Source of the DNA: Hyposmocoma kahamanoa
Taxonomy: Eukaryota > Arthropoda > Insecta > Lepidoptera > Cosmopterigidae
Assembly (NCBI RefSeq): GCF_003589595.1
Contig: NW_020653337.1
Span: 5,464,055-5,528,054 of the forward strand
DNA length: 64,000 nt
Reading direction: 5' to 3'
Below are positions 32,641-43,000 of this stretch, one piece after another (the stretch's first letter is position 1; each line of letters opens with the position of its first letter). A program made the translations under genes and the position numbers. The notes under the pieces are model-generated. The model had not been told where the DNA came from. It did not search any database and saw only the letters and a list, made by a program, of their open reading frames with translations.

Positions 32641-33358
32641 ATGATTTTACTCTTTTTTAAATCAAATTTCATTATCCCAACATTTAATTAAAGGCAGCAG
32701 ACAATTAGGGAAACTCAAGCAAACAATTTATAACATTCAGCCAGCAAAAGAAAAGCGTCAAGAAAAAAAAACAAAAGCGCAAAAGAAGCGTCGTCATGTC
32801 CGAAGTCCATTTGTCGTTCTCGTAGATTACGTTTGAAATGAAAAGTGGGTAGTTTCAACTTTTTTCATCGTACCCTCACTGTGTGCTGGTGAAGCTCGTA
32901 AATACTTGTCCGGGTGACAGCCGTCGCGAATTTTGTGTCAACCCCTCTTGGCTGATTTACATCGTTGAAAAGTACCCATTGACTTTTATATATACTTCAT
33001 AGTAGTTTGGCAGTTAAAGGTTTAGCATCTGAGCACAGGGGAACATTTCTTACAATTTAAAATATTAATCTATTATCCAACTCCTCCTCTAGAGCCCACA
33101 ATTAATAGGCTTCATAAATTTTCAGTGTGTTCTTTACCATCATAGAGTTCGATTTCAGCGAGATTATATGCTTCTGTTCCTTTGTAGCTGAAACCACAGG
33201 CCCATTTGATATATTATTACTTTTGTTATTATGTTTGTATTGCCATTTTTTACTATAGTGTTTGCCAAATACAGTAATTTTTCTTCAATTTTACTTTTGT
33301 CTAGAGAAATGGGACTGGGCTGGACAGGTCTGTCGCTTTTGTTTGTACTTAATATTAA
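32641..33358. other. No recognised feature
   Basis: Unassigned. A poly-A and aaaagcg-rich stretch lies at about 32750-32790. Confidence 0.4.
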
Positions 33359-33641
33359 GTGACGGAGCGAGCAAGTCGTTCTCCTAATGGTCAGCTACAC
33401 GCCTGTCCCAGTTGCAGTGCCCCTCAGAGTTTTGAATCGCAAAGATCTGAGGGCACTGCCACTGCGGTCGTCAACCATGAGACATAAGTTGACAAGTCTC
33501 ATGTGCTTGTAATTTCACCAGCACCCTTAATCCTCCTTAAAACCAGAACATAGTAATGCTGACATTACCGCTTGGCGGCAGAAATAGGTAAGGTGGCAGT
33601 ACTTCCCTAGACGAACTCTTTCACAAGGGGCTTTACTGCAT
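33359..33641 (-). mobile_element. R3 repeat copy (g), near full length
   Basis: Reverse full-length: gtgacggagcgagcaagtcg, ggtcagctacacgcctgtcc, aaatcgcaaagatctga-like region, ttgcttgtaatttcaccagc-like region, ggcggcagaaataggtaagg and cacaaggggctttactgc. Confidence 0.83.
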
Positions 33642-33873
33642 TTAAGCTGTACTGTTTAGACCCACAGAGATGGGTTCGCACAGCCGTTTTGGTGGATACC
33701 AGAGAATGGCTAGCGACGACGAGGCAGACCGCATGATGGGATGGCTTGAACGATTATATAACTTACTAGCCGGGCATTGCTTCAAACCGGAAGGAGCTGT
33801 GGAAATCAAGAGAAGAGGTCTTTGCTCAGTAATGGAACACAAAATTTTTTTAAATTTATTTAAAAAAAAATAG
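33642..33873 (+). other. Unidentified coding-like ORF fragment
   Basis: The + ORF at 33670-33873 reads GGYQRMASDDEADRMMGWLE, LERLYNLLAG and VEIKRRGLCSVMEH. It has mixed, non-low-complexity composition that looks like real protein, probably a transposon ORF scrap between two R3 copies. I do not recognise the family. A minus ORF overlaps it. Confidence 0.35.
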
Positions 33874-33952
33874 AGGTCTAGTTACTCATCATAATGAGAT
33901 ATTTTAACATTACTTGTTATTCCAATGTTAAATAATTATTTTAGTTAATAGC

Positions 33953-34052
33953 AGGCTCCTTGTGAAAGGATTCATCCAGGGAAATACTGCCAGCTTACCT
34001 GCTTTTAGCGCCAAGCAGTAATGTGAGCGTTACTGCGTTCCACAAAGAAGGG
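33953..34052 (+). mobile_element. R3 repeat fragment (h)
   Basis: 5' third only: ggctccttgtgaaaggattc, cttacctgcttttagcgcca and gcagtaatgtgagcgttact. Confidence 0.72.
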
Positions 34053-34434
34053 TGAGGCTGCTTGAAACAGCGGCAATGCCCTTCAATATTTGTTATTATT
34101 CCAATGTATAAGTAGAACTTGAACTTTCACGTATTTTTATCATACAATTAATATAGATGTATAACGAATAGGGCTTTCAGTCTGAAAAAATATTGACAGT
34201 CGGTGCGGTCTCGAAAATACTGGGAAGAACGAGACTTTGGAGACTGTTTCAAAAGTCGGATTCCGTGCTTATCGGCTTCGCGTTCAGGCTGTCAAAACTT
34301 TAAGTGTCATCATTGAAAGTTACCCAAATACAAACACGTTAGTTATGACAAGGAGAGCACAGCTGTCGTTCTTCTGGGAAAGAGAGTATGTTACTTGACC
34401 TGACACCTTGCCGTATAAAGGATGATTCACACTA
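34053..34434. other. No recognised feature
   Basis: Balanced DNA; 34180-34400 has no repeat partner here and no ORF. Confidence 0.35.
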
Positions 34435-34745
34435 GGCCGTGACGGGCGCGAGCCGTGTCCAAGTCATCCGAGCCTCAGACGTGCTGCATATTCATATTAT
34501 ACTGTGCCGGGCGCGAGCTGTGTCCGAGGCATCCGAACCTCGTACGTGCCGCACGATCTTAAATTAGACCGAGTAAGAGAGCGTTCACATTACAACGAGA
34601 CGAGGCGGGCCGGGCCACATCCAAGGCTCGGACGAGCTCGGGCGTACGATGTATGTGAATCACTTCATATGAAATGTACGCAGCATTTCCTGTCCGAGTC
34701 TCGTACGTGGCTCGGCTCGCGCCCGGCACGGTCTAATGTAAATAT
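34435..34745. mobile_element. GC-rich inverted-repeat element
   Basis: Unusually GC-rich block whose sequence cgtgccgggcgcgagc recurs inverted: gtgccgggcgcgagctgtgt at 34504 and gctcgcgcccggcacggtct at 34717. The motif gtccgag...cgtacgtg recurs in both orientations inside, and duplicated arms lie at 34440-34480 and 34500-34550. Probably a MITE with subterminal repeats. The 82-aa ORF is a product of its composition. Confidence 0.6.
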
Positions 34746-35461
34746 TCCTTAAAGCAACCGAAATTGGACACCCATGGGATTGTGTGACATCATTGATCGA
34801 CACAACACCTCTTAAAGAAGTTTAATTCCCTTTTGTATTCAACTTGGCAAATTTTCTCTCCCGATCATTCGTATTTACAAAGTTACACAGTAAATAGGAA
34901 GGAAGTCATGTCTAAAGAGCTTAGAAGATGGAAAAAAAGGAACTAAAGAGTTACAATTAAAATATTCATGTCAATCAATACGTGTCACGATAGGGCGTTT
35001 CATGTTTCATATTGCCACCTGAGTTGTATTGGAGATAGACCAGGTGCTTCAACCGAAAAAAAATAGAGAGATAACGAGATAAAAAGCTTTATAACAAATC
35101 TGATATACAACACTCTAAATATTATGTAGTCTATTAATAACTATAGAGGGAGAGATAGTGAGATGGAAAATTTTATCTAAACAAAAATATTCCGATACAA
35201 CACAATCAAATTATGGCATATCCAAGAGCACATCACACTTTAAGATTTCGAACTGTTCTTATCGCAGCAGCGTAGAGACGAATTTATTTCAAACTTAACT
35301 GTCAAACTTGACATGCCCTTGACCCTATATTAGTTTTTTAGATTTAAATAATTCTACAAATATTACTAAATATATAAATAAAACATAAGACTTCTATTAT
35401 GTTTTCTTTTTCTCGAAAACCTTTTTTCTGTAAATAATAGCGCTTATTTAATTTTATTTAT
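34746..35461. other. AT-rich, nothing recognised
   Basis: No gene or repeat supported. Confidence 0.45.
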
Positions 35462-35772
35462 TTATTTTTAGGTTACAAAAGACTGATAAACACATACCTT
35501 CAGACTAACATACATAATAATATAATAAAAACTATTTATTTATTTATACACGTATGGACCGAAACGTGTAACGCAACGTGGTAGTCCGATCTTCGGCCAA
35601 AAGTTCTCTTTCATGAAGGTCGACAGATGGTGAGTTGGTACTGTCACAACAAATTAAATAAAATTCACCTTGTGGCAGAACTCCAACTGCTCGTCTCTCA
35701 AGGCAGCTGAGCCTTTCACCCGTATGCACTCCACAATATCCGCAGACTTTGTGGAGCAATGAAATTGTGACA
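35462..35772 (-). pseudogene. R8: LINE ORF1-like 3' fragment, copy 1
   Basis: The minus strand reads SADIVECIRVKGSAALRDEQ, then VPTHHLSTFMKENFWPK, stops, then an AT-rich 3' region ending in (aaataaat)n. Four copies in the window share VRVPTxHxSTFMKExFW and the same tail, so this is the 3' end of a non-LTR element. The encoded region is tentatively an ORF1/gag-like C-terminus. Frameshifted and dead. Confidence 0.65.
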
Positions 35773-35973
35773 CATAAAGCAAGCTCGTCGCTAATTTATT
35801 ATTTATTAACGTATAAGTTAATACTGACTTGTTAAAAGTACCATAGGCAGGCACTAGTTTGCAGTCATATTTGAAGAGAAATGTTGGAGTTTTCTTATTG
35901 TAAGTCGATCAATTGTAACTTCGATCAGTCACTTAGGAAAGAAAATGACAACATATTTAAAACTAAACTAAAG

Positions 35974-36444
35974 TAATTAAATTTTTATTGAATTGATATT
36001 CAATTATTTTTTGTGAAATTACTCCACTAGTTTGTTATAATTATTAATACAAAGATCGAACACTCAGAAAAAACACTCAGAAAAAATTCCTTCGATCCGG
36101 TCGGATTCGAACCGACGACGTCTTCTTGCATACCGTGCTAGACGCTATACCAACTAAGCCACGGAACGAACCAACGGACCTCACGAATTTCTCTATGTGC
36201 TTGCGTCGTGTCTTTGTACTTGGTCTTTCAACGACTTTTTAGTCGTAGCGCCATCTATGACAAATCTATTACAGATTTATCACCCAGTTAGTACCTTTAC
36301 AGCTACCAGTCCTGGCGAGAGATGTCGCTATTCACTGTGTTAATTAAATTTTTATTGAATTGATATTCAATTATTTTTTGTGAAATTACTCCACTAGTTT
36401 GTTATAATTATTAATACAAAGATCGAACACTCAGAAAAAACACT
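35974..36444 (-). mobile_element. T367 unit, copy F (1.28 units, best preserved)
   Basis: Two perfect 104-bp direct repeats (35974-36077 and 36341-36444, each starting taattaaatttttattgaat) are separated by 263 bp, giving a 367-bp period. The middle holds a tRNA-like sequence on the minus strand, 36089-36167: A-box gtggcttagttggtatagc and T arm gtcgg-ttcgaat-ccgac with a perfect stem. The anticodon arm is irregular, so it is not a functional tRNA. The repeats lack TG...CA ends. Confidence 0.9.
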
Positions 36445-36879
36445 AAATTAAACTATCTCTTGATAAATGGGTGCTACTAAGAATGAGAGACTTCATAGAC
36501 TCTCCTGATGATGTAAAAGAACTAGTGTGTGGGTGTGTGTGTGTGTACTAGTACATTTTCCTTCATTCTAACTTTCTATGAAGTTTGCGTCCAATTTAAG
36601 TACATTATGTCTATGATGTCCATTTTAGTACCTAACATCTGTTCTAAAATCTATGTTTTTTTTATTAATTATTAGAGAGAACTAGCTATTAACTACACCC
36701 TAACGGGGTATGTTTGTACCTATTACCTATGTAATGTATATTGATAAACTCAAGTACGTACATAATATAATCTACCACTCTCACCTCAGCAGACAACTGT
36801 GTGACGATGCTGACCCAGAATTTTCACTATCATTGTACTGTCAAGTATACTCACAACACAACCGATTTAAGAAGTTTGT
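36445..36879. other. No gene; short (gt)n at 36527-36546
   Basis: AT-rich. A tgtgtgggtgtgtgtgtgtg microsatellite is the only feature. Confidence 0.5.
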
Positions 36880-36950
36880 TTTCAAAATTCATGTTATTGG
36901 GAATCGAACCTGGGACATCCTCATCTACCACAGCTGATCCTACTACTTAC
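36880..36950 (-). repeat. Isolated tRNA-like (SINE head?) sequence
   Basis: The minus strand has ggatcagctgtggtagatga, an A-box-like stretch, and cccaggttcgattcccaata, a B-box, but only ~12 bases between them and no anticodon arm. Likely a decayed tRNA-derived SINE head. Confidence 0.45.
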
Positions 36951-37734
36951 ATTTAAAAATAAATACCTATTACAACAATATAATCACAAATCATAATTTT
37001 CAAGGTTCAAGCTAAAACAAAGTACCTTTTTTTACATCTGATCCTTGACTATACAGCCGTTCCCCGTTCGGATACCTATTGGCAAAAAACAATATTTTAT
37101 ACGGTCGCTAAGCGTCGAGCTACAAATGTAAACCGTGGACGCGGGACCCGGCCCACCCTTACCGATATAAACTACACAACTTGAAATAGATACATCCCCT
37201 GATATCAGCGGAAATATATTGGTCATTCGTGTAATTTTTGAAAAGACAAAAAGATAAAATTTAAAATCAATGTGCAAAATCTCTGGATTGACGAAACCCG
37301 CTTTGACATAAGGAAAAACTCACTTAATTAAAAAAAACACATTTCCTATTTCAAAACAAAAAAAGAAATTACTCAGTCAACCAAATGAATCCTGTGATTT
37401 ACAAACTAACTTATGACCTAGTTGAATATGACTGCTTAAAATAATTACAGTGATTACTTCAATTTTACTCGCGTCCAGAGCCAATAGACTCTCAGGAGAC
37501 TGTTTGATCAGGACTCGAATGAAATACTTGGATATGGGCAGGTCATATCTACCAGGTACATACATATTAGGTACGGTTGTAGCCTAACCTTAGAGAAATG
37601 AGAATGCAGAAGGCTCGGTCCACAAGATTTATTGTAAGAGCCACCAGCCGTAAGCTCAGTGGCAACGCTCCGACTGGCCCTAATAATTTACTGTGATTAT
37701 AGCTATACCGACGACGTTGTTATACATCTCACGG
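36951..37734. other. No recognised gene
   Basis: 37030-37290 is GC-richer with a minus ORF (37032-37277) lacking known motifs. The rest is AT-rich. Confidence 0.35.
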
Positions 37735-38100
37735 CTTCATTACTGCACAAAATCTGCCAATATTGAGGAGTATATACGGATGAAAGCCAATCCTACCCTG
37801 AAGGTTGAGCAGTTGGGGTCCCGCCACTGTAAATTTTAAGTCATTTGTGGTGAGAGTACCAACTTAACATCTATCGATCTTCATGAAGGAGGACTTTTGG
37901 CCGAAGGGTGTCCATGTTCCGATGTTTCCGAGGACGACTATCGGACTCCCAAGTTGCGTTACACGTCACGGTCCATACGTGTAAATCAGTGTAAATAAAT
38001 AAATAGTCATTGGTGTTTTTTTATTATGTATGTTAGTTTATAAGGTATGTATTTATGGGTCTTTGTAACCTGAATACAAATAAATAAATACATAAATAAA
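37735..38100 (+). pseudogene. R8: LINE ORF1-like 3' fragment, copy 2
   Basis: + frame EEYIRMKANPTLKVEQLGSR, then SFVVRVPT in another frame and a tcatgaaggaggacttttgg stretch. It ends in aaataaataaatag and a 3' region repeating at 35460-35530 (attatgtatgttagt, ggtctttgtaacctgaatac), finishing aaataaataaata. Broken by frameshifts. Confidence 0.65.
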
Positions 38101-38329
38101 CATATATAATAAATAAAAGAGCAAAAGGTCTTCCTTTTCATCTTTTATGTACATATAATAAAATTACACAAAAAAGGTCAAATTATTATTAAACACTTCA
38201 AATAAAACTAAACAACACAGTAAGCATAACTCCCAAAAGGGCCTATATAACTACCTCAATTTTAATAGTAATCAACGTGAAGTTTAACAATAAGAAAATG
38301 AAGGTGACAACCCTGAACATGGGACCTGT

Positions 38330-38405
38330 AAAGAACCCGAAACGTCGGTTTGTTTGAAAAAACAAATATACGTGATTTAAATCCGGAAAAATAGTTTCAT
38401 TTCCT
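38330..38405 (+). repeat. R12 short repeat
   Basis: gtaaagaacccgaaacgtcg and aacaaatatacgtgatttaa, shared with 11880-11960 and 61545-61625. Confidence 0.55.
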
Positions 38406-38439
38406 AAATGAAGGTGATTTGTGATTTATGGGCACGTCC

Positions 38440-38615
38440 TCTCGTTTTAAGAATTTTGAAGGGAGTGACGGAGAGAACAAACCTAAGAATTATGAAAGAA
38501 AAAATCAGAGAATGATTCAAAATTTAAAAACTGGAACAACGAAAGAGCAAAAGTATAACAATGAAGGAGATCAGCATCGTCACACCGTTGTCAGCTGAGA
38601 GGTGAGAGTTTTAGG
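38440..38615 (+). mobile_element. Foldback (R18) single arm
   Basis: gattcaaaatttaaaaactg, caacgaaagagc and catcgtcacaccgttg parallel the right arm of the foldback at 48345-48800. Confidence 0.55.
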
Positions 38616-38625
38616 TTATAATATG

Positions 38626-39003
38626 CTTAGAATAATAACGCATAGAAACCTAGTCCGCACACGCTAAGTGAGGCAAATTGAAGCGCGCCCAATGGGCCTA
38701 CACGACCGGGCGGGCCTTCAGTGCTCAAGGTCAACTTGCACTGCGAACAGATCACGAATTTTAGCTAGAAATGACGAAATGTGCTGTAAATGAGTGTAAA
38801 AATACGTCAGACAAACATACAATAGATACTAACATCACATTCCACAAGGAAGTAACGCGTTTCAACTTGTATTTTTATATAAATATTCACTAAAACCGAA
38901 AATTAACCTACTATTAAAACTAGCCTTCATGAATTTGATTTTTGCCTCACTTGCGACAGTTCGTTTAATATGAAACTATCATTCTATGCGTTATTATTCT
39001 AAG
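38626..39003 (+). mobile_element. P-MITE copy 2 with THAP exon
   Basis: 378 bp with ends cttagaataataacgcatag and its complement. Flanks ataatatg and ataatttg match at 7 of 8 positions as the target duplication. The + strand ATG at 38771 opens a 40-codon frame to 38893 (MTKCAVNECKNTSDKHTIDT..., later ITFHKEVTRFN), the start of a THAP finger, then stops. Internally deleted P-superfamily derivative. Confidence 0.88.
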
Positions 39004-39973
39004 ATAATTTGTATCTACTTGCGTGTATTATATTATGATATTATGAATTGAACTCAGAAGGTAATAACTACTTAAATAAAATTATGTTTAAAATTATCAT
39101 GTTTTGAAAAATTTACACTTGTGCAAATATATTAAATGGGCAATATTTCAATGTACTATATTTGCTCAGATAAATACAATTTGCTGCAAAATAAGAGATT
39201 TGCGTCAGAGATGCATTTGTGGTAGGTATTACCCTGTCTCTACGTGTAATCTCACGTATACCAACATCTTTCTGGGCATCACATTAAATATTGACAAATA
39301 AAAATGTAGAATGCCAACGGACGCGGACGACGTCGACTAACCGCCAAGGAGCCATTCCATTTTCGAATGTTTCCTTCCATTTTCGAACGCTTCCCACCAA
39401 TAAATATCTTATCGAGTTACAATGAGGGATAAACGGGGTAAACGGAACGCGTCCGGGGACTTCGCCACTTTAGGAATATTTACGTTCCGTTCTTGACGTA
39501 GGTATGCTATCTGTGTTCGATGTTTGAATGTTTTCGAATATTCTGAAAAGTTTTTGACATGTGCCGGTCAAGTACGTCATGAATTTGTGATAAGAAAGAA
39601 TTTATGCTGCTTTTTCCAGCCTGTTTTTGGCACAGGTAACTCAATGTTAAGTTTGAAGATGCATTAGATTCTAAGATACCATTTTCGAAAACCACATATT
39701 CTATGTGAAGTCAAGAGACGTAAAAAACCTGCATCAGCAACAACCCTATTTTAAATCCATTGTAAATTATTGAACACTTTGATTGCGATTTTGTTGACAC
39801 CGTTGTTGAAATTAGCAAACCGAGAATTACTTAATGCCAACCTATTTTTATTTCTAAAATTATGAATTTTTCCAGTTGTTGTAGGTTCATTTACAATATT
39901 TTTTAAACATTTTTAAACCCTAATTAGCTTTCTACAATTTCCTAGATGAATATTTAATTAATTTTTTTTGTGA
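39004..39973. other. No recognised gene; possible unique sequence 39300-39500
   Basis: 39300-39500 is GC-moderate, non-repetitive (ccattttcgaatgtttcctt, gggataaacggggtaaacgg) and lacks an ORF. The remainder is AT-rich. Confidence 0.35.
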
Positions 39974-40142
39974 AGTGACGGGACGAGCAAGTGCGCCTGA
40001 TGGTGAGCTACACGCCTGTCCATAACAGTTGCAGTGCCACACAGAGTTTTAAATCGCAAAAATCTAAGACATAAGTGGACAAGTCCCATGTGCCTGTAAT
40101 TTCCTCAGCACCCTAAACTCTTCAAAACCGGAACACAGTAAT
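39974..40142 (-). mobile_element. R3 repeat copy (i)
   Basis: Reverse 3' half: gggacgagcaagtgcgcctg, cataacagttgcagtgcc, acaagtcccatgtgcctgta and cttcaaaaccggaacacagt. Internally short between aaatctaag and acataagt. Confidence 0.78.
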
Positions 40143-41075
40143 TATATCAAGTTCCTCAAATACTTTCAACGAGTTTAAACACCTATCACTGGATTTGGAG
40201 TCTAAAGAACTAACTATTAAAGAGTGTAATCGCTTACATTTACTACATACCGCCAATCTTAGAATAATAACGCATAGAAGCCTAGCCCGCACACGCTAAG
40301 TGAGGCAAGTTAAAGGCTTCCACACGGGCACCCAGGAGCGCGCGGGCTGTTAGTGCTCAAGGTCAAATTGCACCGCGAACAGCTCCAAAATTTTTTGCTA
40401 AAAATGACGAAATGTGCGGTAATTGGGTGTAAAAATAGAACAGACAAACATAAAATAGACACATAGTAAGTAATGCGTTTCAACTCATATTTTATGTAAT
40501 TATTCACTAAAACAGAAAAATAATTTCGCGGCAACAAGATACGAAAGTGTTGCAAAGTAACGAATTTTTTTTCTCCCCATTTTGCTATTCTGTATCAAAA
40601 TAATTATATTACGTAAATAGTGGTGCCTGTAATTTCGATTTATTTGCGCATCTTGAACTAATATTTACTTGAATAAACATTAAATGTTTTCGTTAACTCC
40701 TGTAAGTGATTGGGACACTTAATTATTTTATAATACTTTTAACGGCTCTGCGTTCATGCTTTATTGAATAATTATTTATTTTAATTTTATTTGAATTGCA
40801 GCACATATTGCAACAAATTTACAGTATATATTCATTTCTACTATAGTGTTGGCACCACCAGTACAACTTTGATAGCTTATTATATGTCTTTCTTTTCGTA
40901 ACTCAAGCGAAATATTTGATATTGAAATATTTTATTTTCTTAAAAGGGGAGCATTCTTAAGCGATTTTTTAATCTATTTTAACAGTTGTTGTCTATTTTA
41001 AATGTTGAGTGTGTGCGTTATTTAGTTATTTTCTTTAATGTTTGCTTATGGCATTTTCGGTTTTCGGTTTCGAAT

Positions 41076-41440
41076 ATGGCACTTATTTCTAAATCCAAGA
41101 TGGCGGGCGCGATTTTTCGAATAATGGCAAGTTGGGTATCGTTTTCGAGATGTTTGGGAATGTTCAATACAAATATGGCACTCATTTCTAAATCCAAGAT
41201 GGCAAACACGACAGTTCAAACAAAAGCAATATTCGTAATGAGCACCCCCAAATACCTCGAAAATGATACCCATATTGCATTTATTTAAAAACTCGTGTCC
41301 GCCATCTTGGATTTAGAAATGAGTGCCATATTCGTAATGAGCATCCCCAAATACCTCGAAAAGGATACCCACATAGCATATTTTTGAAAAATCGTGTCCG
41401 CCATCTTGGATTTACAAATAAGTGCTATATTCGTTTTTCA
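41076..41440. repeat. Four ~100-bp units, two forward and two inverted
   Basis: Units beginning atatggcact(t/c)atttct and containing aaatccaagatggc occur forward at about 41080 and 41176, and inverted at about 41220-41335 and 41336-41440 (ccgccatcttggattta). Each carries a GCCATCTTGG core, and the interior gtatcgttttcgaggtattt is shared. The 63-100 aa ORFs over it are artefacts. Confidence 0.82.
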
Positions 41441-41449
41441 TCGACAAAA

Positions 41450-41565
41450 CCGAGCATATCTGTAGGCACCTGATCGACATTGTCGATCGACAGTAACGAT
41501 CGACAAAATCGAGCACATCTGTAGGCACCTGATCGACAATGTCGGGCAAATCTGTAGGCACCTTT
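41450..41565. repeat. Tandem ctgtaggcacct repeats
   Basis: Three units of roughly (c)atctgtaggcacctgatcga / gcaaatctgtaggcaccttt, interspersed with palindromic gtcgatcgac. The same ggtgcctacagatatgctcg sequence forms the end of the element at 42679. Confidence 0.65.
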
Positions 41566-41919
41566 AACTTAATGATGAGTTAAGCAAGATACAATTTCCC
41601 CACTTTTGAGGGAAATGTTATTCCATGGCATCATTATTTGTATATTTGTGTGCATGCCGACGAGCGTAGTTACAAGTTGCTTACGCCTACATGAATTTGG
41701 TTTTTGCCTCACTTGTGACAGTTCGTTTGATATGAAACTATCATTCTATGCGTTATTATTCTAAGCCGCCAATTTACCAATATTAATTAGTTTTAAAAAT
41801 CTACAAAGTCCTTCATTCGTATCACATACGTACTTATTTGTTATTATAATATCATTTACTCAATTGTTTATTGTTTATTGTAGAGCTATTACAAGTGATA
41901 ATTGGAATTGCGTATCATC

Positions 41920-41991
41920 GGTTCCATGGTGTAATGGTGAGCACTCTGGACTTTGAATCCAGCGATCCGAGTTCAAATCTCGGTGGAACCT
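41920..41991 (+). tRNA. tRNA-Gln (anticodon TTG)
   Basis: A 72-nt gene with acceptor stem GGTTCCA/TGGAACC (7 bp), D arm GTGT...GCAC, anticodon arm CTGGA-CTTTGAA-TCCAG with anticodon TTG at the loop centre, a four-base variable loop, T arm CCGAG-TTCAAAT-CTCGG and discriminator T. The B-box GTTCAAATC is intact. No intron. Short T-runs at 41995 and 42009 can terminate Pol III. It decodes CAA glutamine codons and appears functional. A P-type insertion ends about 155 bp upstream. Confidence 0.96.
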
Positions 41992-42107
41992 GACATTTTG
42001 TAAATGTTATTTTTAGCCCACTTTTACGTGTTTCTTTTCTAACGCCTTTCTTTTCAGTAATGTAGAATCTGACATTTTATATAATAATTGTAATTTTTCG
42101 TTTTATG

Positions 42108-42642
42108 AAAAATCAACCACCTTCAAAAGTTTGCGTATTTGCTTTTTTATTTGAATTACATCTATTTGCCAAGTTTAATTAAAATCGTTTTACCCGAAGA
42201 AAAGAAATATATTCTTCAAATTTAAATTTTAGCAACAGAGCTCCTTGTGAAAGAGTTCGTCCAGGGTAGTACTGCCACCTTACCTATTTCTACCGCCAAG
42301 CAGCAAGGCGAGCATGCATTACTGCGTTCCAGATTCATAGGGTAAGGGTGCTGGTGAAATTACTGGCACATGAGACTTTTCAACTTATGTCTTAGGGTAA
42401 CGGGCGCAGTGGCAGTGGCCTTTACGCGGCACTGCAACTGTTATGGACAGGCGTGACGCTTACCACCAGGCGCACGACTTGTTCGTCCCATCACCCGTAG
42501 TAGGTATCATGAATAAAACTACTGGGGTACCATCTTTCCAACAAAAAAAAGAATCATCGAAATCGGTTCGCAAATGTTGGGCGACACATAACACTATAAA
42601 AAATGCAGAGATACCTTCTCCTTTTTTGAAGTCGGATGAAAA
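42108..42642 (-). mobile_element. R4 repeat split by an R3 insertion
   Basis: R4 in reverse runs 42108-42234 (aaatcaaccaccttcaaaag, ttcttcaaatttaaatttta) and resumes at 42516 (actggggtaccatctttcca, aagaatcatcgaaatcggtt, cttttttgaagtcggatgaa). R3 copy (j) lies between. R3 is therefore younger than this R4. Confidence 0.82.
42235..42515 (+). mobile_element. R3 repeat copy (j), full length
   Basis: gagctccttgtgaaagagtt, accttacctatttctaccgc, gggtgctggtgaaatta-like region, gggcgcagtggcagtgg, gcaactgttatggacaggcg, accaggcgcacgacttgttc and an A-rich end. It lacks ~20 bases after ggcagtgg. Inserted within R4. Confidence 0.83.
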
Positions 42643-42678
42643 ATAAAAGAATTGACAATATTATGACGAAGTATTGCG

Positions 42679-42902
42679 GTGCCTACAGATATGCTCGATT
42701 TTTGACGTTCTTTGTTATCACCTCTTAACTATCGATAAGTGAGTAGCTAAAAATCGAGCAAATTTGTAGACAACTACGTGTAATTTAAATTCCATATATA
42801 GACCGACAAGAAATACATTTTCGATCGTCCATTGTGTGAGCAATTTTTTCGATTTTGTCTAATCACACGTGTCAAAAAAATCAAGCTAATCAGTAGACAC
42901 CT
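42679..42902. mobile_element. R17 MITE (ggtgcctacagat ends)
   Basis: The left end ggtgcctacagatatgctcg and right end gctaatcagtagacacc are imperfect inverted repeats (about 20 of 27 match). The interior has atcgagc motifs and ctatcgataagtg. Related to the tandem units at 41450-41565. No clear target duplication. Confidence 0.55.
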
Positions 42903-43000
42903 TTAAATACGCCGCGTAGTGATATTGTACCATGTTAATTGTACAAATGTGATACAAATGAAACCAAAAATGAGGAATAGTAATAAGTTTTTCTTTTTAA

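Larger units (their letters stand above)
40258..41765 (+). mobile_element. P-type element, 1.5-kb composite version
   Basis: The same terminal sequences as the P-MITEs bound 1508 bp. A perfect 8-bp duplication CCGCCAAT (40250-40257, 41766-41773) flanks the whole, so it is one insertion. Left 280 bp and right 75 bp equal the MITE. The THAP start at 40404 (MTKCAVIGCKNRTDKHKIDT) hits a stop after 20 codons. The interior (40540-41690) is not recognisable transposase but holds AT-rich DNA, the four-copy inverted array at 41076-41440 and tandem ctgtaggcacct units at 41450-41565. Confidence 0.87.

Noticed and set aside
36089..36167. Functional tRNA gene inside T367
   Set aside because: The T arm is perfect but the anticodon arm does not fold into a 5-bp stem with 7-base loop, and the acceptor stem is poorly paired.
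35974..36444. LTR or TRIM element interpretation of the 104-bp direct repeats
   Set aside because: The repeats lack TG...CA ends, I see no primer-binding site or polypurine tract, and other copies are permuted single units.
40986..41288. 100-aa + ORF with repeated MALISKSKMA
   Set aside because: Produced by the 100-bp repeat units at 41076-41440; inverted units give mirror ORFs.
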